Shown here: in pieces, positions 34,507-43,093 of the stretch
Layout of the letters: every line of letters begins with the position of its first letter
Position numbering within the stretch: position 1 is the first letter of the stretch
The notes under the pieces: generated by a model
What the model was told of the DNA's origin: nothing
The model's database searches: none
The model's input: only the letters and a program-made list of their open reading frames with translations
NCBI RefSeq assembly: GCF_004345645.1
Contig: NZ_SLWS01000008.1
Location: 434,001 to 498,000, forward strand
DNA length: 64,000 nucleotides
Reading direction: 5' to 3'
From: Actinocrispum wychmicini
GTDB taxonomy: Bacteria; Actinomycetota; Actinomycetes; Mycobacteriales; Pseudonocardiaceae
Made by a program: the position numbers and the translations under genes

Positions 34507-36048
34507 GTGCGTATCGGCATCGACGTGGGCGGTACGAACACCGACGCCGTGCTGCTGGACGACCGCGCGGTGCTCGCCGCGGTGAAGACCAGCACGACTG
34601 AAGACGTCACCAGCGGCATTGTGGCTGCTGTAGACGGTCTACAACGGCAGCGGCCGTTCGTCCCCGCCGACGTGCGCGCGGTGATGATCGGCACCACCCA
34701 CTTCATCAACGCCCTGGTGGAGGCCCGGCGGCTGGCGCCGACCGCGGCCGTCCGCCTCAGCCTGCCCGCGGGTGCGTCACTGCCGCCGATGGTGGACTGG
34801 CCGCAGCGGCTGGTCGACGCGATCTCGGGCCGTGGCTACCTGTGTCATGGCGGGCATGAGTTCGACGGCAGGCACATCGCCGAACTCGACGAGGCCGAGC
34901 TGCGCAAGGCCGCCGACGAGATGGGTCGCGCGGGCGTCCGCAGCGTCGCCATCACGTCGGTGTTCTCGCCGGTGAACGCGGAGTTCGAGACGCGGGCGGC
35001 CGAGATCATCGCGGCCGAGCTGCCGGCCGTGGCCATCTCGCTGTCCCACGAGATCGGCCGGATCGGGCTGCTGGAACGGGAGAACGCCACGGTCATCAAC
35101 GCCGCCCTGCGGGAGTTGGCCGCGGGCATCGTGGACGGCCTGGCCGGCGCGATCGCCGGGGCGGGCATCACCGCGCCGCTGTACCTGAGCCAGAACGACG
35201 GCACGTTGATGGACGTCGACTTCGCCCGCCGCTACCCGGTCGCCACGTTCGCCTCCGGGCCGACGAACTCGATGCGCGGCGCCGCCGTACTGTCCGGTTT
35301 GGACACATGCGCGGTGGTCGACGTCGGCGGCACCACCACCGATGTCGGCGTGCTGCGGCAGGGGTTCCCGCGTGAGGCGACCACGGACGTGGACGTCGCC
35401 GGGATCCGGACCAACTTCCGGATGCCGGACGTGCTGTCGATCGGCCTCGGCGGCGGCAGCCGGATCCACGACGGTGACACCGTGGGCCCGGACTCGGTCG
35501 GCTTCGAGCTGACGTCGAAAGCCCTGGTCTTCGGTGGGAACACGCTCACCGCCACGGATATCGCGGTGGCCGCCGGCCGGGCCGACATCGGCGACCGCAG
35601 CCTGGTCGCGCACCTGGACCCCTCGCTTGTCCGTACCGCGTTGGACCGGATCGCGTCGGATGTGTCTGACGCGGTAGAACGGATGCGTACGTCGGCCGAG
35701 CCGTTGCCGGTGGTCGCGGTCGGCGGCGGATCCGCGTTGCTGCCGGACGAACTCACCGGCGCGGGCCAGGTGCACCGGCCGGAGAACTACGCCGTGGCCA
35801 ACGCGATCGGCGCTGCGATCGCACAGATCGGCGGTGAGGTGGACCGGGTGTATGCGGTCGAACCGGGCCGCCGGGAGACTGTAGTCGACGAGGCCAAACA
35901 GGAGGCGGTGGACCGGGCGGTGGCCGCCGGCGCCAGCCCGGCCAGTGTGTCCATTGTGGACTTCGACGAGGTGCCGATTCCGTACCTGCCGGGCAACGCC
36001 ACCCGGATCCGGGTGAAGGCCGTCGGCGAACTGCGACTGGGGAGCTGA
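34507..36048 (+). CDS. Hydantoinase/oxoprolinase A-type protein
   Basis: 513 residues, GTG start. It has the actin-like ATPase fold of HyuA/OplA: RIGIDVGGTNTDAVLLDD, IGTTHFINALVE, NDGTLMDVDFARRYPVATFASGPTNSMRGA, VVDVGGTTTDVGVL and SIGLGGGSRI. HyuA-type proteins use ATP to open hydantoin or 5-oxoproline rings, normally with a HyuB partner, which is absent here; DUF917 genes take its place. It has spacing of only 15 bp and 3 bp to its neighbours, so it is in one operon with them. Confidence 0.88.
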   Translation: MRIGIDVGGTNTDAVLLDDRAVLAAVKTSTTEDVTSGIVAAVDGLQRQRPFVPADVRAVMIGTTHFINALVEARRLAPTAAVRLSLPAGASLPPMVDWPQRLVDAISGRGYLCHGGHEFDGRHIAELDEAELRKAADEMGRAGVRSVAITSVFSPVNAEFETRAAEIIAAELPAVAISLSHEIGRIGLLERENATVINAALRELAAGIVDGLAGAIAGAGITAPLYLSQNDGTLMDVDFARRYPVATFASGPTNSMRGAAVLSGLDTCAVVDVGGTTTDVGVLRQGFPREATTDVDVAGIRTNFRMPDVLSIGLGGGSRIHDGDTVGPDSVGFELTSKALVFGGNTLTATDIAVAAGRADIGDRSLVAHLDPSLVRTALDRIASDVSDAVERMRTSAEPLPVVAVGGGSALLPDELTGAGQVHRPENYAVANAIGAAIAQIGGEVDRVYAVEPGRRETVVDEAKQEAVDRAVAAGASPASVSIVDFDEVPIPYLPGNATRIRVKAVGELRLGS

Positions 36049-36051
36049 ACC

Positions 36052-37113
36052 GTGCGGGAGATCACGCTGTCCGATGTGGACGACATCGCGACGGGTGCGG
36101 CTGTCCTGGGCACCGGTGGCGGCGGGGACCCGCACATCGGCCGCCTGCTCGCCGGGGCCGCGCTGCGCGCGTACGGCACGGTTTCGATGGTGCCGTTGGA
36201 CGAAGTCCCACCGGACGCCACGGTGATGCCTGTGGCGATGATGGGCGCGCCGACCGTGATGGTGGAGAAGGTGCCGTCCGTCGAACAGGCCGCGCAGGCG
36301 GCCGTCGCGCTGGCCAAGTACCTGGGCCGCGAGCTGACGCACATCGCGTGCGCCGAGGCAGGCGGGGTGAACTCGTTGATTCCCGTGGTCGCCGCCGCGC
36401 AGCTCGGCCTGCCGTTGGTGGACGCGGACGGTATGGGTCGGGCGTTCCCCGAGATCCAGATGGTGTTGCCGACCCTGTACGGGATCCGGGCCACACCGAT
36501 GTCCATCGCGGACGAGAAAGGCAACCACGGGATACTGGATACAGTCGACAATAGGTGGGCCGAACGGCTGGCAAGGACCGCGACCGTGGAGATGGGCTGT
36601 TCGGCGATGATCAGCACGTACGCGATGACGGGCACGCAGGCGCGTGACTCGCTCGTGCCCGGCACGTTGAGCCTATGTGGCGAGCTCGGCGCGCTGGTGC
36701 GCGAGGCTCGTGCCGAGCACAGCGACCCGGTGGACGCCATCGTGACCCGGTTGGGCGGACGTCGGCTGTTCTCGGGCAAGGTGGTCGACGTCAGCCGCCG
36801 TACGTCGACCGGTTTCGCCGTCGGCACGGCCGAGCTGGCCGGTATGGACGGGTACGTGGGGAACCTGTTGCTGCGCTTCCAGAACGAACACCTGGTGGCC
36901 GAAGTGGACGGTACTGTGGTGGCGTCGGTGCCGGACCTGATCTGCGTGCTCGACCGTGAGACTGGCAAGGCCATCACGACCGAGGCGTTGCGGTTCGGGC
37001 AGCGGGTCGCCGTGATCTCGGCGCCCTCCGACCCGCGTTGGCACACCCCGGCCGGGCTCGAACTGGCGGGGCCGCGTTACTTCGGTTACGACCACGAGCC
37101 GGTGCGCGGATGA
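36052..37113 (+). CDS. DUF917 (S-methyl-thiohydantoin desulfurase-like) protein 1
   Basis: 353 residues, GTG start. The DUF917 signature is at the N-terminus (DIATGAAVLGTGGGGDPHIGRLL), with AGGVNSLIPVVAAAQLGLPLVDADGMGRAFPEIQM in the middle and VPDLICVLDRETGKAITTEALRFGQRV near the end. As I recall, Pfam now describes the family as S-methyl-thiohydantoin desulfurase-like; biochemical knowledge is thin. Pairing with HyuA is common. It overlaps the next DUF917 gene by 4 bp. Confidence 0.87.
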   Translation: MREITLSDVDDIATGAAVLGTGGGGDPHIGRLLAGAALRAYGTVSMVPLDEVPPDATVMPVAMMGAPTVMVEKVPSVEQAAQAAVALAKYLGRELTHIACAEAGGVNSLIPVVAAAQLGLPLVDADGMGRAFPEIQMVLPTLYGIRATPMSIADEKGNHGILDTVDNRWAERLARTATVEMGCSAMISTYAMTGTQARDSLVPGTLSLCGELGALVREARAEHSDPVDAIVTRLGGRRLFSGKVVDVSRRTSTGFAVGTAELAGMDGYVGNLLLRFQNEHLVAEVDGTVVASVPDLICVLDRETGKAITTEALRFGQRVAVISAPSDPRWHTPAGLELAGPRYFGYDHEPVRG

Positions 37114-38207
37114 GCTGGTTGCTGACCGAGGACCATCTCGCCGACCTGGCCAGAGGCGCCGCCGTGCTGGGCACCGGTGGTGGCGGCGACCCGTACGTCG
37201 GCCGTCTGCTGGTGCGAGCCGCGATCAGGGAACACGGTCCGGTCACCGTGCTGGACCCGTCTGAAGTGGACGACGACAGTCTGGTCATCCCGACCGCGCA
37301 GATGGGCGCGCCCACTGTCGTGTTCGAGAAGATCCCGGCGGGCACCGAGGCCGTCACCGCGCTGCGGGCGCTGGAGGCCCGGCTGGGCAGGCGGGCCGCG
37401 GCGACCATGCCGATCGAGTGCGGCGGGATCAACTCGATGATCCCGCTGGTGGTCGGCGCCCGCACGGGCCTGCCCGTGGTGGACGCGGACGGCATGGGCC
37501 GCGCCTTCCCGGAACTGCACATGGAGACGTTCGGGGTGTACGGCGTCCCTGGGTCGCCAATGGCCATCGCGGGCGAACGCGGTGAGACAACGGTGATCGA
37601 CACCGGCACTGACAACCGGCGAATGGAATGGCTGGCCCGCGGTGTGACGATCCGGCTCGGCGGGGTCGCGCACATCGCCGAGTACGCGATGTCCGGCTCG
37701 GAGGTCAAGCGTACGGCCATTCCACGCACGCTCACCCTCGCCCATACGGTCGGCAAAGCGATCCGCGAAGCCCGCTCGAACCACGAAGACCCGATAGCGC
37801 ACCTCGGGTCCGTGTTGGGCGACACGCTGTACGGGCACATGCGCGTGTTGTTCCGCGGCAAGATCTCGGACGTCGAACGGCGTACCGAGGCCGGGTTCGC
37901 GCGCGGCCGGGCGGGTGCGGTGTCCTTCGACGGCGGGCACAAGCTGGAAGTGTTGTTCCAGAACGAGAATCTGGTGGCACTGGTGGATGACGAGGTCCGG
38001 TGCGTGGTGCCGGACCTCGTCTGTGTGCTGGACTCCGAACGGGCCGAGCCGATCACCACCGAGACCCTGCGGTACGGCCAACGGGTGACCGTGATCGGCA
38101 TCTCCACCCCTGACCTGATGCGCACACCCGAAGCGTTGGCTACATTCGGCCCAGCCGCGTTCGGGCTGCCGTACGAGTTCCGGCCGGTGGAGGAGATCAA
38201 TGCGTGA
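37110..38207 (+). CDS. DUF917 protein 2
   Basis: 365 residues from ATG 37110, coupled to gene 1 (ATGA). It keeps every block of its neighbour: GAAVLGTGGGGDPYVGRLL, CGGINSMIPLVVGARTGLPVVDADGMGRAFPELHM and VPDLVCVLDSERAEPITTETLRYGQRV. The two probably arose by tandem duplication and may form a hetero-oligomer. A perfect hairpin 20 bp after the stop ends this transcription unit. Confidence 0.87.
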   Translation: MSWLLTEDHLADLARGAAVLGTGGGGDPYVGRLLVRAAIREHGPVTVLDPSEVDDDSLVIPTAQMGAPTVVFEKIPAGTEAVTALRALEARLGRRAAATMPIECGGINSMIPLVVGARTGLPVVDADGMGRAFPELHMETFGVYGVPGSPMAIAGERGETTVIDTGTDNRRMEWLARGVTIRLGGVAHIAEYAMSGSEVKRTAIPRTLTLAHTVGKAIREARSNHEDPIAHLGSVLGDTLYGHMRVLFRGKISDVERRTEAGFARGRAGAVSFDGGHKLEVLFQNENLVALVDDEVRCVVPDLVCVLDSERAEPITTETLRYGQRVTVIGISTPDLMRTPEALATFGPAAFGLPYEFRPVEEINA

Positions 38208-38227
38208 CCAGACGGACACGTATCGGG

Positions 38228-38261
38228 ACGCTCAGGAACTCGGCGTCGAGTTCCTGAGCGT
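38228..38261. terminator. Perfect 14-bp inverted repeat after the second DUF917 gene
   Basis: ACGCTCAGGAACTC and its exact complement are separated by 6 bases, 20 bp after the DUF917-2 stop and just before the SDR start. There is no T-tract. It could be a terminator or an operator for the SDR gene. Confidence 0.6.
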
Positions 38262-38276
38262 TCGCGAGAATGGAAG

Positions 38277-38996
38277 GTGCGCGGCGCTGCGGATCGCACC
38301 CTGGTGATCATCGGCGGCGGGTCCGGGATCGGCCTGGCAGTGGCTCGCCAAGCGGTGGCCGCCGGCGCCCGGGTCGTGCTGGGCGGCAGGTCGGTGGCGA
38401 CGCTCACCAAAGCGGCGGAGGAACTGGGCCCCGCGGCGACCTGGCGGGCCGTCGACAGCACCCAGCAGGCGTCCCTGGCCGGGTTCTTCGCCGGCATCGA
38501 CCGGGTGGACCACCTGTTCACGCCGGGCGCGTCCTACCGGGTCGGGCCCATGCGCGAACTGTCCGACGAGGACGCGGCCAGCCCGTTCGTGTCGAAGTTC
38601 TGGGGCCAGTACCACGCCGTCAAGCACGCCGCCGCGAAGCTGTCCGCGGACGCGTCGATCGTGCTCATGTCCGGCGCGGCGAGTGTCCGGCCGCCTGGTC
38701 CGGCGCCCGCGTACGTGGCGTGCAACGCCGCGATCGAGGGGCTCGGCCGTGGCTTGGCGGTGGAGCTCGCGCCGGTCCGGGTGAACGTGGTCGCGCCGGG
38801 CACCATCGACGGCAACCTGTGGTCGACCCGGCCGGCGGCGCAGCGGGAGGCCGCGTTCGACCAGTACCGGCGGGCCACCTTGCTGCACCGGCTCGGCCGC
38901 GAGTCCGAAGTGGCCGATGCCGTGCTGTACCTGCTCACCAACGGGTACACCACCGGCTCCACGTTGTATCCGGACGGTGGTTACACGTTTCGGTGA
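38277..38996 (+). CDS. SDR-family protein lacking the catalytic lysine
   Basis: 239 residues, GTG start. The nucleotide-binding motif GGGSGIG and C-terminal NGYTTGSTLYPDGG mark a classical SDR. The active-site segment reads Tyr146-Val-Ala-Cys-Asn150, so Lys of YxxxK is Asn; the Ser region is LMSGAAS. Without Lys, normal hydride transfer chemistry would be weak, so it may bind rather than reduce, or use another mechanism. It lies between DUF917 genes 2 and 3 after a hairpin. The start is inferred from the family N-terminus, as the RBS is poor. Confidence 0.8.
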   Translation: MRGAADRTLVIIGGGSGIGLAVARQAVAAGARVVLGGRSVATLTKAAEELGPAATWRAVDSTQQASLAGFFAGIDRVDHLFTPGASYRVGPMRELSDEDAASPFVSKFWGQYHAVKHAAAKLSADASIVLMSGAASVRPPGPAPAYVACNAAIEGLGRGLAVELAPVRVNVVAPGTIDGNLWSTRPAAQREAAFDQYRRATLLHRLGRESEVADAVLYLLTNGYTTGSTLYPDGGYTFR

Positions 38997-39039
38997 GTCG
39001 GGCCGGGCTGTGCCGGCGGTTTTCGGGCACGCTGTCGGC

Positions 39040-40092
39040 ATGCGCATCGACACGCACGACGTCGCCGCACTGGAGCGGGGCGTCTCCCTGTTGGGGTCGG
39101 GCGGTGGCGGTTACGGCGGACTGGGGGCGTTGCTCCTGCGCCAACGGCTCGCGGCCGGCCGCGATGTCGTCGTCCTCGACCTTGCCGAACTGCCGGCCGA
39201 GGCCAGGGTCGTTCCGGTCGGTGTCGTCGGTGCCACCGCCGTGTTCTCGGAGAAACTGCCCAGTGGGGCCGAGTTCGGTGCCGCGGTCGCCGCCGTGGAG
39301 CGGTGGACCGGAACCACGGCCGACAGTGTGGTGTCGATCGAGATCGGCGGGATGAACGGGGTGATCCCGCTGGTCGTCGGCTGCGACCTCGGGTTGCCCG
39401 TGGTCGACGCGGACCTCGCCGGCCGCGGCCTGCCCCGGCTGGACCAGCTGTCGCTCGCCGCCGCCGGCCGCGATGTCACCCCGGCGGCGCTCGCCGAACC
39501 GAGCGGGCAGGTGCTCGTGCTGGCGCAGGGCTCCGCGTCGGACGTGGAACGCACCGCTCGCGCGTTCCTCACCAGCGCCGGCGGGTGGGCGGCGTTCGCG
39601 TTGCCCCCGATTCCCGTGCGTGACCTGCCTGGCTGTTCGATGCCGAATACAGTCACCCACGCGATCGACCTCGGTCGCCGAGCGTTGGCGCACCCGACGG
39701 CGTTCGTGACCGAGGTGGGCGGGCGGGTGCTCGCCGAAGGCCGGGTCATGGAGGTGTCGCGTCGACCGGGCGTGGGTCGGCACGGCCAGCCGACGTTCGG
39801 CCGGGGGAGCGTGGTCGTGGCCGACCACGGCACACAAGCGTTGCTGCGACTGGAAATGGAGAACGAATACCTCCTGGCGATCCGGGACGGCGCGGTGACC
39901 GCGTCCACACCGGACATTCTGACCGTGGTCGACCGCCGGACGGGCGTGCCGATCTCGTGCGACCTGATCCGGGCAGGCACCGAGGTGGCTGTGCTGCACC
40001 TGCCAACCGCCGAGTTCTGGACCGACCCACGGCACCTGCCGGCTGTGGCTCCCCGGGCCTATGACATCGACTGCGATCCGGTGCTGCTGTGA
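39040..40092 (+). CDS. DUF917 protein 3 (divergent paralog)
   Basis: 350 residues from ATG 39040. It keeps the glycine-rich start (ALERGVSLLGSGGGGYGGLGALL), IEIGGMNGVIPLVVGCDLGLPVVDADLAGRGLP and TPDILTVVDRRTGVPISCDLIRAGTEVAVL, but lacks the GGGGDP and MGRAFPE forms of genes 1 and 2. It overlaps the following PucR-type regulator by 4 bp (GTGA), so the two are coexpressed. Confidence 0.85.
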   Translation: MRIDTHDVAALERGVSLLGSGGGGYGGLGALLLRQRLAAGRDVVVLDLAELPAEARVVPVGVVGATAVFSEKLPSGAEFGAAVAAVERWTGTTADSVVSIEIGGMNGVIPLVVGCDLGLPVVDADLAGRGLPRLDQLSLAAAGRDVTPAALAEPSGQVLVLAQGSASDVERTARAFLTSAGGWAAFALPPIPVRDLPGCSMPNTVTHAIDLGRRALAHPTAFVTEVGGRVLAEGRVMEVSRRPGVGRHGQPTFGRGSVVVADHGTQALLRLEMENEYLLAIRDGAVTASTPDILTVVDRRTGVPISCDLIRAGTEVAVLHLPTAEFWTDPRHLPAVAPRAYDIDCDPVLL

Positions 40093-41585
40093 CAGTGGAC
40101 GTGCGGCGAATCCTGACCCTGCCGGAATGGGCCGACTCAGTCCGGGTGCTGGGCGGCGCGACAGGCACCGCACGCCCGGTGCGGTCCGTGCGGCCGATGC
40201 TAACCCCCGGCGACGACCGCCCGGTCGCCGCCGGTGAACTCGCCGTGGTGACCGAACCTGTGGCGCCCACTGACTGGCGGATCGACACCCTGCTCCGTCG
40301 AATCGCCGACGCCGACGGCGCGGGTGTCTTGATCTCAGCGCCGGGGGAGCCGTTGCGGAGCACGCTCTTGTTGGCCGATCGGCTGGGTGTTCCCCTGCTT
40401 GTGACCACCGCTGTCCCGCTCGACCTGGTGATCGCCGCGCGGCTGCTGCTGGCCAGCCCGGACCTGGACCGGGCGACTTTGGTACTCGCCGTCCACGGAC
40501 GGCTCAGTGGCCGGCTACGGCCGCCGGACGTCGTTGTCAGCACGCTTCGAGCGCTGTTGCGGGCGCCGGTCGCGTTGCTCGACGACCGGGGCGAACCGTT
40601 GGCGGGGGAGGTCTCCGACACTACCGGCCTGCGACTGGAACGTGTTGTCCCGCAACGAGTTCCGCTCGACGACGGGGTGTTGTTGGCGCATCCGGCCGGG
40701 CGCCCGGCGCTGTGGTTGGCGACCGAATTGCGCGGCGACGCGGCGGCTCGTGCGGACGTTGTGCCGCCGGCACTCGCGGTCGGGTCGGACGCGGTCGAGC
40801 GGTGGTTGCTGACCAACCGGATCGACCGGGAACGGGACGCGCGGGCCCGGTCAGCGCTGCTCGGCGACCTGCTGCGGCTGGACGGCGAACCCTCGGCCGA
40901 CCTGCGGGCGCGGGTCGCGAACGAGGGGTGGCGGCTGGGCGGATGGCACGTGGGCATCCGGATCGGCGCCCGGCCCGGCGTGGACGTGCTGACGCGCGAA
41001 CCCGATGTGGGCCGGGCGTTGCGGGCCGAGGGGATCGACGCGGCCGTCGTCGAGCACGGTGATGGTTGGACCGCGTGGAGCACGTTCAACCAGGAACCCA
41101 CGGCCGCGCAGGTACATGATGTGGCCGCGCGCCTGCGCGCCGCGCAACGCAGGCTGCGTGACACCGTGAGCGCGTACATGGGTGTGGGGCGACCGCATCC
41201 ACGGCCGGAGGGGTTGGCGAGCACGGTCGCCGAGGCCACGGACGCCGCGAAACTGGCCGCGACCCGGCCGGAGAGCGGCCACTTCCTGCACGTCGACCAG
41301 CTCGGCATGGCACAGCTGCTGCTGGAGTGGACGCGGACCGACACCTTCGAACCCGCCGCCCGCGCCCTGCTCGCGCCATTGCGCGGACAGCCTGGCGACC
41401 TTGTCCGGACCTTGGCGGTGTACCTGGACGCGGAATCGTCGATCACGGAGACCGCGGCCGCACTGGGTGTCCACCGAAACACCGTTTCGGCACGGATCGA
41501 ACGCGTTGAAGGCCTGCTCGGTGTCGACCTGACCCAACGCGACGAACGCCTGGCTCTGCACCTGGCCTGCCGCGTGGCCGGGTGA
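40089..41585 (+). CDS. PucR-family transcriptional regulator 1
   Basis: 498 residues, GTG start. The N-terminal part (about 1-120) is the PucR sensor domain (RILTLPEWADSVRVLGGATG...RPVRSVRPMLTPG...ELAVVTE). The C-terminal HTH_30 is clear: TLAVYLDAESSITETAAALGVHRNTVSARIERVEGLLGVDL. PucR regulators control purine, allantoin and related nitrogen-ring catabolism. Being coupled to DUF917 gene 3, it is the best candidate to control the hydantoinase operon. Confidence 0.9.
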   Translation: MTVDVRRILTLPEWADSVRVLGGATGTARPVRSVRPMLTPGDDRPVAAGELAVVTEPVAPTDWRIDTLLRRIADADGAGVLISAPGEPLRSTLLLADRLGVPLLVTTAVPLDLVIAARLLLASPDLDRATLVLAVHGRLSGRLRPPDVVVSTLRALLRAPVALLDDRGEPLAGEVSDTTGLRLERVVPQRVPLDDGVLLAHPAGRPALWLATELRGDAAARADVVPPALAVGSDAVERWLLTNRIDRERDARARSALLGDLLRLDGEPSADLRARVANEGWRLGGWHVGIRIGARPGVDVLTREPDVGRALRAEGIDAAVVEHGDGWTAWSTFNQEPTAAQVHDVAARLRAAQRRLRDTVSAYMGVGRPHPRPEGLASTVAEATDAAKLAATRPESGHFLHVDQLGMAQLLLEWTRTDTFEPAARALLAPLRGQPGDLVRTLAVYLDAESSITETAAALGVHRNTVSARIERVEGLLGVDLTQRDERLALHLACRVAG

Positions 41586-41630
41586 CTCCGGTGCCCTGAT
41601 CACGCACCGACCCGCGCGTATCCTCCGGTC

Positions 41631-42677
41631 ATGGAGGCACTGGCGGAACGGTTGTCGCAGCTGGACTCGCAGGTCGAAGGCGCGATCCGGGTCGTCATGT
41701 TCTACGACACGCTGATCCGCCGGCGGGTGGATCTCCCGGCGCTCGCCCGCGCCTCGGCGGGCCTGGCCGAGTGCGTGGTCGGGATTCGGCTGCACGGCAC
41801 CGGCCGGACGATCCGCTTCTCGTCCGACGGCAAGGAAACGTCCGCCCCGCAGCAACCCGCGTCCACCACGGTGCCGGTGACCCTCGACGACGAGGAGATC
41901 GGCGCCGCGTGGCTGGAACGCCCCGCGTCCCCCAGCCCGCTCGACGAGATGCTGCTGGACCGGCTCGTCATCGCCGTCGCGGCGGTCGTCGAGCGGTACG
42001 GCCCGGCCCGCACCACCATGGCCGACCCCGCGCTGGTCGAGCTGGTGATCAGCGCCGGCAGCGACGACGCCGCCAGGGACCGGGCGCTGCGGCTGCTGGG
42101 TTTCGCCGCCGACGTGCCGGTCCGGGTCGCCGCCGTCCGGTCGCGGCTCCCGCTCGACCAGATCGGCGGCCTGGTCTGCCCGGCCCGTCCGGTGAAGGCG
42201 GCGCCCGTCGCCGACGTTGGCGTCATCCTGGCCACCACGTTGGACCCGGCCGGGTTTCCGGACGGCGTGCGTGCGGGCATCGGCGCCGCCGGACGCCCCG
42301 ACAGGTCCTGGCGGGAAGCCCGTACCGCGCTGCGCTTCACCACCGCACGCCAGTCGGTCGTCCACTACGACAGTCTGGGGGCGCTGGCGTTGCTCGCCCA
42401 GGTGCCTCCAGAAGTCGCGCGGGACAACGCGGACGTGGCCGCGATCGCCCGACTGGCCGGTAGCGCCGATGATCTGGCGACCCTGGACGTCTACTGCGCG
42501 GCCGGTTCCCTGCGCCGCGCCGCCGACCTGTTGCACCTGCACCACAGCAGCGTCGCCCGCCGGCTCGACCAGATCGGCAAGGCCCTGGGCATCGAGCTCA
42601 CCGAGCCGACCGGACTCGTGCGGGCCAGGCTCGCCCTGACCGCGTGGCGACTGCTCGACGACGGCCGAGACGACTGA
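41631..42677 (+). CDS. PucR-like helix-turn-helix regulator 2
   Basis: 348 residues. No PucR N-terminal domain is seen; the middle is a GGDEF-like/CdaR-type region (WREARTALRFTTARQSVVHYDSLGALALL) and the end is an HTH_30: YCAAGSLRRAADLLHLHHSSVARRLDQIGKALGIELTEPTG. It follows regulator 1 by 45 bp and precedes the OFA transporter, so two regulators of one family sit between the two halves of the island. Confidence 0.83.
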   Translation: MEALAERLSQLDSQVEGAIRVVMFYDTLIRRRVDLPALARASAGLAECVVGIRLHGTGRTIRFSSDGKETSAPQQPASTTVPVTLDDEEIGAAWLERPASPSPLDEMLLDRLVIAVAAVVERYGPARTTMADPALVELVISAGSDDAARDRALRLLGFAADVPVRVAAVRSRLPLDQIGGLVCPARPVKAAPVADVGVILATTLDPAGFPDGVRAGIGAAGRPDRSWREARTALRFTTARQSVVHYDSLGALALLAQVPPEVARDNADVAAIARLAGSADDLATLDVYCAAGSLRRAADLLHLHHSSVARRLDQIGKALGIELTEPTGLVRARLALTAWRLLDDGRDD

Positions 42678-43093
42678 ATGCGCGCGATGTCGCGACCGGT
42701 TTGCGTGAACGATGAAGGCGACTTCACTGGGTAGTCAGAATGGTGTATACGTTCGACAGTGAGCGACGCCAGAGGTGACTCTGCGTCCGTTTTCGGCGGT
42801 TTCCGTAACTATCCGGAACTATCCGGAATTCCTGTGGTGTCCATCTGGACATCTCAGGGTGATGAGGGCCACTATCGAGCGAGGCCCCATTCAGTATGCA
42901 GTCTACAAGCTGGACATGAGGCCGGGTCGCGGTGCCGCGCCAGCTCGGGTGACACCGCGCTTGGCGTTGGCGGACAAGCGATACCGGTCCGCTTCGCCGG
43001 CCTGCGGTCGTGGGCAGGCCGGGAGCGGCGCGTGCCGTTCCCGGTCCGAGAACTGACCAATCCGATTCGGGTAGTCGGTCTGGAGAGGCTTGC
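42678..43093. other. Long intergenic region before the OFA transporter
   Basis: About 415 bp with no convincing gene. It is less GC-rich in parts and contains the shared island word at 42894-42906. It presumably holds the OFA promoter and leader. Confidence 0.6.
42894..42906. promoter_or_regulatory. Shared island word, copy 3 (OFA transporter 1)
   Basis: GTATGCAGTCTAC followed by AAG, about 190 bp before the OFA start. It matches copy 4 (46593) at 11 of 13 positions, and the extended GTCTACAA is also found at 45275. Confidence 0.5.
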
